A stretch of 64,000 nucleotides of DNA, taken from the NCBI GenBank assembly GCA_943737045.1, contig CALSFV010000272.1, forward strand, positions 488,001 to 552,000. The letters are read 5' to 3'. Positions 36,001-47,900 of this stretch are shown one piece after another. The translations under genes and the position numbers were made by a program. A model generated the notes under the pieces. It did no database searches, was not told the DNA's origin, and worked only from the letters and a program-made list of their open reading frames with translations. This stretch comes from Parapristionchus giblindavisi. Taxonomy: Eukaryota > Nematoda > Chromadorea > Rhabditida > Diplogasteridae. Within the stretch, counting starts at the first letter, position 1, and each line of letters starts with the position of its first letter.

Positions 36001-38220
36001 TGCAATCATATCAATATTGATCTATGCAAGATATCGATTGAATAGTTACAACACTATCAATAAATCGCAGGTACAGTAATCATTTGGCCAAGATACGGTC
36101 GCCTAACAAGGGAACTACTTAACCTTATGCGAATGTGGACCGTTTGGAATAACGCTTTAGAAATCTTATTACATGTAGATTTACGACAGGATATACTAAA
36201 CCAAAGAAAAAAGTGGTAAGGCTAAGCAATTCCATTGAAAGAGAGTACGGCACTCACCCCTTCATATCGATGGTCGAAATGTCCTCCCAGTTCGACTTTC
36301 TCATCGACGATTGACGACGAGTCGTGAAGGCGGGAGCGGTTCTGCAAAGATCAAAGATCAATAATTGAGATCAAAGATCAATAAGAGAGATCAAAGATCA
36401 AAGAACAATGATAGAGATCAAAGATCAATAATAAAGATCAAAGATCAATAAGAGAGATCAAAGATCAAAGATCAATAATAGAGAGATCAAAGATCAAAGA
36501 TCATCATTTGTACCTCTGCAGGGTGCCAGCTTCGGCGGCAGTCTCCACAACGAGCGTAGCAGAGGGCGAAGCTCCGGCTCCGATCAGAGCCGCGGCCACG
36601 TTGGCGTCACCGAACGCGGTGGTCTTGCTGCGCTCTCGCTTCTCCATCTTACGCGGGAGCGTCTGACTGACGAGCTCTTCGGGAGCTGGCTTCAGCAGCG
36701 AGATCTCCTGAGTCTTTCTCCTGCAATCGATAGTTACAGTACACGAAGAATGAACTATTGATCGATCCCTTTGATATAGCATACCGTAATCGATCGATAA
36801 TTACGGTATACCAGAATGAACTATTGAACGATCCCTTTGATATAGCATACCGTAATCAATCGATAATTACAGTATACCAGAATGAACTAATGATCGATCA
36901 ATAAGTACTGTACTTGATAGATCAATCGATCGATACCGTACCTTTCTCTCTCGGCTCTTCTGTTCGACAAGAGGTTGTCCTTGGCGACCTTCTTGATCTC
37001 TTCTCGCTTCTTCGTCGCGTCATCCTCAACGCGCATACGATCGCTCTCCTTCTTACTGTAAGAGATATAATCAATCAATAATCTAATCGATATAAAAAAT
37101 CAATCAATACTTTTCATCGATACTGCTCAATCACCGTTACGTATCATAGCATACTAATAATATTGTTGTCTTTGAAAACTGTTGAACGATCCTATTTGAT
37201 ATTATCCGCGGCTATATTCCATTCTTGTCATAGCAGTTCTAAAACACGAAACCAACTGCATTGACGAATTTGAGCAAACACCTGTTTTCAGCAGCAGAAC
37301 TCAAGAATCGAATGCATTTTGATTAATTTCAGATGCATAATACCGTACCGTAGATTGAAAATTGATTGATTTCAGATGCATAATATCATACCGTAGATTG
37401 AAAATTGATTGATTTCAGATACATAATACCGTACCGCAGATTGAATATTGATTGATTTCAGATACATAATACCGTACCGCAGATTGAATATTGATTAATT
37501 TCAAAATCAGAATACACAATACCGTACCGCAGATTGAATATTGATTGATTTCAAAATCAAATGCTCAACACCGTACCGTAGATTGGCAAAGTTCTGTTCG
37601 ATGAGCGTGAGTCTCTTCAGCTGCTCAAACTTGTCGCCCTGCGCGTCGAGCGTGACGAGGAAGTCGTCAAAGTCTCTCAGCTGATTCTCCGCCGCGTCCA
37701 CGCCCTCGATCGTGCGCCAATCCTCGCCTAGACGCATCATTTTTTAAATTATTTAATTGTTATTTATTTAATTATTCTTGAACAATTCTGACAACAACTC
37801 GCCTAGACATCTTTTTTTTACGGAAATTATTTAATTTTATAAATAAAATAAAGTAATATTATTCATTCAATCATTCTGTAACAATTCTCAAAGTCCTTCA
37901 AAACTCATGACGTAGACTCTACTGTGCATTGCGGAAAAAAATAAAGAATACACAACATCCTAATCAAATTCCAAGGTAATTGCCATTTACGAAAATAAAG
38001 ATCAAAGATCAAAGATCACTGAATTTGAACCGTACCGAGGAGATTCTCTCGCTCGACGAGCCAATTCTCCAGCTGCGTGGCATTGGCCTTCCATCTCTGC
38101 ACGTCAAGATTGGCCTCGTAGATGACGAAACGCTCTTGCCAGATCTGCAACAATCGTACATAACGACCTTTGAATTTTCATTTCAAAAATAAGACGATTA
38201 AAATAAAGATATTTCAAAAA

Positions 38221-38292
<72 letters not shown>

Positions 38293-41146
38293 CCTCTCCG
38301 AGGATAGCGAACGAGCGCTCCAACGAGTCGACCTTCTCGATGATCTCAGCCGAGAGAACGTGATTCGCCTGCAATAAATCACAAGTTGATCTTTGATCTT
38401 TGATCTCTTTCTACTCCTACCTGCACCATGTGTCGGCCTCTCTGGACAAACTTGTCGACGTGACTCGATCGCGCCTTCATCTCCGTCGCGTACTCGGCGT
38501 GCCGAGCCATCAGGGCCTACAAATGAGCCAATTGATCTTTGATCTTTGATCTTTGATATACATGGGCATGATACCTGGAGCTCGGTTCTACGGGGGGGGG
38601 GGCATCCGAACGAAAAAAAGGCTAATTTTAAAAAGGTCCTTCACATTTTTTTTCAAAAATTTCACCTAAACGTCATTTTTTACAGGAGGCATTCCACAAA
38701 TTTTCGATAAGACGGCGCCTATGTATGATCTTAGGTCTTTGATCTTTGAACTTTGATCTTTGATCTCTCACCTCAGACGACGGTACATCACGCGAGAGTC
38801 GCTCACTCGTGATCAGCTCCTGCACACGCTTGATCCACGCCATCAACTCGCGGTGTTCCTGCAGGGAGGACAATACAATCAATGCCTTTATTTATTTATT
38901 GTTTATCACACGATTGCCTATTCATGGTGAATCAATTATTATTATTATTATTATAGTATTCCGAAAGAAAGAAAGTCTTATTGAAGAACTCAAGCTCCAC
39001 CCAAAACTCATTAGAGACACCCACAACATGAAATCACTAGGTCAACTACACGACAATTAATCGCTCGTTGGCAATCAATCAATAACCATTTTTTAGTTAA
39101 ATCAATCAATAAACCCAATCAATCAATAATCTCTCACTTGGAAGTACGCCTGTAGATGTTCGGCTTCTCTGAGTCTCTCATAGTGGCGACCAGTCGACTC
39201 CAGAATATCCTTGAGAAGCTCCTCCATGTCAAGACGACGAACCTGAAGGAAGGGATACGGTATACTAACTGTTCAGTTCACGATCCATCTACAGTAAGCC
39301 TTGATTGAAAATCAGGATACGAAGCTACAGTAACCAATCATATACCTCGAGATGGGCGCGCGTCTGCGGGAACTGCACGGCGAGACGCTCAGAGTCGAGG
39401 CAGAGCTCGCGCACCTGAATCGGAATCAATGTGAACTTTGATCTTTGATCTTTGATCTTTGCTCCTCCTCGCACCTGTTTCTCCACGGCCTTCATGCCGT
39501 GCATGAACTCGTCCTGCTTCTGCATCAACCGCTTCACGCCCTCGAGGTCGATGTGCGCCAGGTCTTCCTGCTCCATGGCAGTGCCCAGTGCCTCCTTCTC
39601 CTGCAACACATCAGCGTATGCAAGCATCAGGACTGGGATTTCCGATTTTCCGATATTTTTTTCGGAAATTTCCGATTTTACGAAAATATGTTTTCCGAAC
39701 AGTCCTGGTATGCATAATAGTAAAACATGCTATAAAAATACTTGAGAGAGCAACGCAATTAAAATATAGGTATACCAATCTTTCTATCATACAAACACGC
39801 AACATGAAATCACTGGGTGAGATGCCGCTCTCACGTTATAAATACGATTCGTTTTTACAGATCAAACTACAGATCTTCGGGATCAAAGATCAAAGATCAA
39901 AGATCAACTCACATTGAGCCAGTGGATGGTCTCGTCGGCCTCCTGGTCAAACTTGTGCACCTGTCGCGCACCCGACAACGCCTGCTGTCTCTCGTTGGCG
40001 CACTCGTTCACCGACTGCCACAGACGCTGCAGATCCTCGCCCTTGGCGCGAATCGACGCAGAGTACGGGTGGTCTGGCAAGAGATCAAAGATCAAAGATC
40101 AAACAACCAATCTCCGGTGCACAGTCTAGTCTAGAAAGCCTGCACTATCACTAATATCCCTATAAATCTAGAGAATAATGCACAAAAGATCAAAGATCAA
40201 CGATCAACTCCAAAGATCAAAGATCAACCCCAGAGATCAAAGATCAACTGCAAAGATCAAATATCAACCACAAAGATCAAAGATCAACTCACTGGCTCGC
40301 AGCTGCTCCTCGCACATGCGCTGCACGGCGGCCACGCGTTCTCCGGTCGCGGCCAACTCTCGAATGACCGTCTCGAACTCCTCGATCAGCCGCTGACAAT
40401 CCTCCAGATCGCGACCGTACTCGTCCGATGAGGCGATCTGCAGACAGCATATAATCAATAAATCAATAATCACTAACTGCAAGTAATATGCAATTATAAT
40501 AGTATAATATACACACTCTCTCAGCATCTCTTCGTTTTCTATAATTCATACACCATATCATCGTAAAAACGAGCTTCGAGAGCTCTTTAAACGGAACCGG
40601 TGCCTAAACTCAAACTAGCTAGTGAATCCCAATACCGTACCCCAATACCCCAATACCGATACCCCAATACCGTAAACCCCAATACCGTGAACCCCAGCAC
40701 CCCGTACCATACGTGAGCGGTCATTGCCGCTGGAAATGAAAATCGGGGGGTCGGAAGCAAAAAATGGAGCATTTATACGTCATTTTGTCTGATTTTTCGG
40801 AAAATCGGGGAGTCGGCTGCCAAAAAATCGGTGGTGCATTGCCGCTAGCGGCAGTGGTGCCCACGTATGCCCCGTACCTTGGCCTTGGCATGGATCCAAG
40901 CTAGTGAACCCCAGTACCGTACCCCAATACCCCAATACCGTGAACCCCAGCACCGGTACCGTACCTTGGCCTTGGCATGGAGCCAATCGGCAAGTGTGTC
41001 GGCCTTCTTGACAAAGTCATGGTAGGACATGGCGTTGAGCAGCAGCTGACGCCGCTTGTTGCACTCACGCACGAGATCCGCGTACGCGGACGACAGCCGC
41101 GTCTGGCGAGAGGTGATCTGCAAAGGCGAAGAAAAGTCAGTTAGTG

Positions 41147-41202
<56 letters not shown>

Positions 41203-41858
41203 GAGAGGTGATCTGCAAAGACGATTTTTGATCTTTAATTCCACCAACCCCAGTGATCCTCCTCATCGTCCTATGAATATTGCATTCCCGAAATATACTC
41301 TATGTTAGAGACAAAAGCGGCGTATAAAAAAGGCGAAGAAAAAAGTCAGTTTGCAATAATCAAGTCATACCGTAATCTGCAATTGCCAAAACCACAATGG
41401 AAATATAGTAACATAGTATTATAAATATAGTATAGTATTATAATATAGTATTATAGTAACGAAAGTATAGTATTATAGTGAAATATAGTATTATGGTATC
41501 CAAGGAATCGATAATCGATAAAGCTACCGTACCTGGGTGGAATCACGGTGTCCCGAAGCGACGAGGCGCTCGGCAACCACGCCCAGGCGGTCAATCTCAG
41601 ATCTGCAATCAATCAATAAAATGTTCAATAATCAATAAATCGATAACTCAGGTTTTTAGATTTTTTGGCAAATTTGGTTCAAAATCCGGTCAAGTTTTTC
41701 GAAATTCGAAATAATCAATAAATCAATAAATCAATATAGCGTACCGGAACTTCTCGACGTCCTTGTCGAGCATGGCCAGGCGGCGCTCCTGACAAATAGC
41801 GGCCGCTGCGTCTCTGCCAGTCTCCTGATTGGACGCCAGGGGCATCTTCTCCTGAAAC

Positions 41859-41921
<63 letters not shown>

Positions 41922-44900
41922 TAATATAATATAATAATATATATAATATAATAAGACCTTTACACTACTCGAACACTTTGTACTTGATAAAACAGCCTTG
42001 TGGAGTACGATAGATAGATAAATAAATAAATAAATAACGAAACTTCGTCTAGCGAACTATGTCTTTCTTTCTCACCAGTGTCATTCAAGTTTCAGCCACC
42101 TTATATGTTGATAAAGAATGGGGAACAACTGCTTAGATTGAGTCGAATTACCAAAGGTATATAACGATGATCTACTTCTAACTAATATCACATGTCCCTT
42201 GTTTTGTCTCTCAGCGTGGTAAAGAATGAATCTGATACAGCACACCTTTCAAATTGTAAGCAGTTGTTCCCCATTCTTTATCTTTGTTGTTCCCCATTCT
42301 TTAAGGTGGCTGAAACTTGAATGACACTGGTGAGAAGAGACTGTATTGTCCCCCCTTCATTAGCCCCTCCCCCCGTACCTTGATCCACTGATCCGCCTCG
42401 GCCACCTCAGTATAGTACTGATGGGCGAGGATTGCATCGGCCAATCGTCGTCTCCTCTCCTCCACTCCCTGCCTGATAGTCAACAGCGACGACGCCAACT
42501 CATCCAGCGTCTTCTGGATCACATCAGACTTGTGGTGACGGTCGTGCACCTGCAATGAAATACAGTGGGATCAAAGATCAATCCGTGAGATGACAGATCA
42601 ATCCGTGAGCTCAAAGATAAAACATAATTGAAATGCCGACCGTGGTCAACATTGAAAAGAGCGCCTGGCACACCCAAGTTTCACCATTCCATGATAAACA
42701 AGATAGAAACTACATTAGACGATCCAGCAAAAATGGATGATAAACTACAACTTGTCTAATGAATCATCTCCGCCTTTCTCAGAATGAGCTACTACGATAG
42801 CACTTCCAAATCATACTATATCTAACAATAATACTATTTCAATCTATCTCTTTATCTCTTTACTATCTCTTTTCCATCATCGTAACATTTTTTGCTGGTA
42901 AATTCTTGCCTGGCGCATTCAAGTTTCCATAATACTCAATCAACTACATAACATCTATTTAAGCGATAGTCTCACTATGTCTTCCTTAAGACACCGGCTC
43001 AGTAAGATTCGAGGGTTGAGCCACTGACCCCGGACATCGACCTCACCGATTTGGCTCAAAATTTTTTTGTGGACACCCCCATGGCCCCCTATCACAAAAT
43101 GGGTATTCATTTGAGCTGGGTCCTTGAAACACAGATGTGGCGGGTTCTCGAAATTTGAAAACTCGATTTTCGCCAAAAAAAGTGGAGCGACCTAGGTCCA
43201 ATATTAGTGTGGAATAATTACATATATGCCTATTTAACAAAAACTCGATATTGGACGGTCCGGATATCCGATCGCAAACTGATTTTTTAACCTCCTCAAA
43301 ACATTCTAAATTAAATTAAAATTTTAAAACAAAAAACGGCAGCCCAATTTTAGCCTCATTGTATAGAGCAAAAAATTCCGCATCGAATAAGGCAAAAATA
43401 TCAAAAATCGATCGACCCGTGTTTTGAGATAAATGAACCTGAAGATGACCCGAAAATATTTTTGTTTTCAAACCCCCTCATGTTTGTACTTATATTGAAG
43501 AGCTCGTCGAGTAGAACAACTTTCATGTTGAACGTTTTGTCTGAAACTCATGTACAAGAGAAATACATGAATTAAGATTTATTGGATCCAAATATTTTGT
43601 ATCGCTTGTATCTTGAGAACAAACGACTTTCATAGAATACGACCAACATGAAAAATGATGTGCTCGACGAGTTCTTTAAAATGAGTATAAACATGGCAAG
43701 GTTTCGACAACTTTTTTTTCATGACCACTTTAGAGGCCATGTTTTCAGCATAGGGGTCAACAATTTTTTTTCGTGAAACAACTAATTAAGTATGGATTTT
43801 TGAGTTCTACAATATAGGCGTAATCACTTTGTGCACAAAAAATATTTTACTTTCGATTTACTCTAAATTGACTGAAAAACTGTGAGAATAAATAAAAGAA
43901 TGAATAAAGATGTATTTCTCTTGTACATGAGTTTCAGACAAAACGTTCAACATGAAAGTTGTTCTACTCGACGAGCTCTTCAATATGAGTACAAACATGA
44001 GGGGGTTTGAAAACAAAAATATTTTCGGGTCATCTTCAGGTTCATTTATCTCAAAACACGGGTCGATCGATTTTTGATTTTTTTGCCTTATTCGATGCGG
44101 AATTTTTTGCTCTATAAAATGAGGCTAAAATTGGGCTGCCGTTTTTTTGTTTTAAAATTTTAATTAAATTTAGAATGTTTTGAGGAGGTAAAAAAATCAG
44201 TTTGCGATCGGATGTCCGGACCGTCCAATAGCGAGTTTTTGTTGCATAGGCATATATGTAATTATTCCACACTAATATTGGACCTAGGTCGCTCCACTTT
44301 TTTTTGGCGAAAATCGAGTTTTCAAATTTCGAGAACCCGCCACATCTGTGTTTCAAGGACCCAGCTCAAATGAATACCCATTTTGTGATAGGGGGCCATG
44401 GGGGTGTCCACAAAAAAATTTTGAGCCAAATCGGTGAGGTCGATGTCCGGCACTACCTGGAATCTTACTGAGCCGGTGTCTTAAAATGGACTAATCCTAA
44501 TATGACTTCCTAATCGAATCGTATCTAGCATTCACACTAGTTTTAAAGAGAGCGTGACCTCACTCAATGGTCTCTTCGACGCGCAATGCTCTCTCGTTGT
44601 TAGAGAACAAAAAATAGTGTGCGCAATCAAGAGACCATTGAGTGAGGTTACGCTCTCTTTAACATTAAAATGGCTTTCCTTCACCACAACAATGCTCACA
44701 CACGCCTGGCGCATTCACGTTTCTCCTTCCGACAATATACTATAAATAACCGGTCGTAAGTGATGATCTTGAGAATAAAAAACCAATCAATACTCAAAAC
44801 CTCAATCAATAATAAATTAATCAATCAATACTGAACAAACCATTTCAATTCCTCTCGCTTCGACATCTCTGATGGCCGATTGTCTCGATTCGAGTTCACT

Positions 44901-47900
44901 CTCGAGTGTCGTGTGCTTCTTCATGAGTGATTGGGCTCCGTGGAGCGAGTCACCAACGTCAGTCGACAGAGCTGATGGTAGACGATCAGCCAACCACTCC
45001 AGTTCCTGCAACCATACCGTAGTATACCACCGGCTACCGTAACCCCCGTTATCATTACTCCTACCATACCTACAACGATACACTAGGTCTACGATACCGT
45101 CTGATACAATGCCGTACCGTATACCACCGGCTACCGTAACCCAGAATCTTAATCTTAATACCCCCGTATCATGCTACCGTACCTACCACGATACACTCTG
45201 TCAACCTCACACCTCGTAAACGGTGTCCAAATACTGTGTTACAGTAATAGAAGAATCACAATTACCAGCTACCGTAACCCGTCAGTGCTACCGTACCTCC
45301 GCAGCGAGTCCTTGCCACTCGAAGAGCTTGCGTGCCTCGCGGAGGTTCTCACCGCGAATGTGCACGGGCTCAGAGAGCGATCGATAGCGCTCATCGACTC
45401 GTCTCGCTTTCTCCATCAGTGGGGCGCCTTCAGCGGAACCCTGCAAGAAAACATCACAAGTATGACCTGTTTGAACCGTCGCTACCGTAATCCCATTGTC
45501 GTAATAATGGTCTGACCCGATTATCACTACCGTAGTTCCATTGCCGATCCAGCATAACTAATGCATCGTTACATTTGCCTTACTTGCCTCTCCGGAGGGG
45601 GTTACGGCGTAGGCACGTAAGGCAAATGTAACGATGCATAACCATACATCACCAATATTACCGTAAATCCGCTCACAAAATCACATGTGTGACCCAGCCC
45701 AACAATTACCGTACCTTGGCCTGGAGATCCTTCGTCTTCTTGATCAACTCCTGCACAGCCTCGGCACGTCCCTTGATCTCAGCATCGATCGCATCCAGCT
45801 TCTTGACCAGCTCATCGACCGAATAGATATCACGGCCGTGGTCGTCCGTCGACAGCTCACTCTCCATACCATCTATAATCAATCAATAATCAATCGATAT
45901 TCTATCAATCAATAATCAATAATCAATCGATACCGTACCCCCTTACATTATTCCAATACCGGTCACCACACAACAAGTCAGATACAGTATCCCACAGTAT
46001 ATCGCCACTACCGTAACCACTACAGTACACACTTACCGAGCCACTTCTCCATATCATCGAGCTTTCGCTCGAGCAGATGACAGTCATAGGCGTCTCTCAG
46101 ACGCGCGGTCTTCTCGTTGCTCTTGCGACGCAGCTCCTCCCAGCCAGAGCGCACCTCGACCAGTTGAGCGGACACCTGCAAGGCACCAATATCTTTTTGA
46201 TGATGGATAAATTAAATTTACAACAGTACTAACGAATGCAAGAAGTCGTTAAAGGAAAAATTCAGTCACTACAAAATAGCTGCAAAAAGCTTCAACTATG
46301 CGCATTACAATCAAAGTAATCACTAATCTACAGTAATCAAGATCTACCGTAATCCCTCGCCAACCACCGTACCTGATCCTTATTGTAGTGTCCCTGCTTG
46401 ATGAGATCCTCGCCCGCTTGCACCACCGTGTGCAGTCTCTTCTCGTTCTCCGTGAGCTCCGAATCGAATGCGAGATGCTGCAAAGTCAATCAATCAATAA
46501 AATGAATCAATCAATAAATCGATAATACCGTATACCTTCTGGAGCTTGCTTCTCAGGTTGGTCGTGTCGAGATACGTCTCGTCGTACGCCATCTGCAGCT
46601 TGGCGTTGATCCACGTGACAAGTTCGCCGCACGAACGGAGGAATTCGTGGAACCTGAACATCAATCAATCAATCAATCAATCGATAATCGGTAATCAATT
46701 AATCGATAACCGGTAATCAATCAATATCAATCATATAATATCAACATCAATCGATAATTAGTAATCAATAATATTTTTTGTTTAATTAATTACTTGAATG
46801 AATCCAGCAGAAGGGCGCGGCGTCTAGCGCACGTCTCCAGAAGGCGTACATGTCGAGCTTTGACGCTCTCAACGCGCTGAAGCAACAACAATTACAATAG
46901 AAATAGATCATGAAATTGGATAATAGTGAAGCAAAAGTATTTTTTAGTAAAGGCGATATTCACTGTTTCGGCCATTAGGTTCTAGACAGTGAACCTCTGC
47001 CCAATGGGGGTTGATGATCCATTGACACTCCCCGTTAGATCCCCGTTTCAACTTGGTCTCATTAATTGAGATTAAGCGAATAACTCAATTCCTCCGACAT
47101 CTTTATATTAAAAAAAAACTATTTATCTGTTAATAAATCTTTAGCAAACCACTCTCGCAAGTGCACTCACGCAAGCCAGGACCCCCATTGGGTAGGGGGT
47201 TCACTGTCTAGAACCTAATGGCTAAAACAGTGAATATCGCCTCTACTAACAACTACTTTTGATATATTAATATCTAATTTTATGAGTACATTTGCATGTT
47301 TAACTATGACATATTTTGATTATAATCACAAAAACGATCAATAAACCCACATCCTCAATGGCGCCCACATATACCCATATACCCATACACATACCCACAA
47401 ACTCTAGACAATGAACCCAACGGAGTTGATGATTCATTCGAGCGCGCAAACTACCCCTCTCACATCCCCCCGTTTCAACTTGTCCTCATCAATTGAGATA
47501 AAGTGAATAACCTAATTCCTCGTTCTTGTTTTTTTTCACAAATAAACACGCCAAAAACTAGTGAAGTATGATCAGTCAACCCTCAATAATCAATAATCAA
47601 TAATCAATAATCAATAATCAATAATCAATAATCAATAATCCTCACATCCTCAATCGCTCCCACATACTCTCCACCGGACGCATCGGCCATCAGCTTCTCC
47701 GCCTCCGCGATCAGCGACTGCAGCTTGTCCGATTGCGCGAGCAGAGTCTGCAAAACATTCCAATCATTAGCCACGCCCACTACCGTAATCACCCCGCTTC
47801 CGTGCGGGAGACATTGGCTACCGTAATCACCCCGCTTCCGTGCGGGAGACAGTGACTACCGTAATCACCCCGCTTCCGTGCGGGAGACAGTGACTACCGT

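Larger units (their letters stand above)
33042..37055 (-). other. sma-1: Spectrin exon block 4: linker, PH domain, tail
   Basis: Exons in transcript order: 36942-37055, 36514-36720, 36258-36341, 35891-35999, 35461-35567, 35256-35372, 34958-35056, 34598-34752, 34117-34368, 33708-33760, 33575-33636, 33360-33464, 33198-33274, 33042-33100. The linker is rich in Lys/Arg/Glu (KKREEIKKVAKDN). The tail has Ser and Thr runs, a PPPTLPRKNAPP proline motif, EFVAWVER and the basic end. Phases match throughout. The stop codon is TAG. Confidence 0.9.
42550..44840 (-). other. Largest spectrin intron, host of the foldback element
   Basis: Separates exons 44841-45005 and 42379-42549. It consists mostly of the 1.49-kb foldback at 42990-44480, plus a palindrome at 44540-44665. 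No exon is required between the flanking spectrin exons. Confidence 0.85.
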
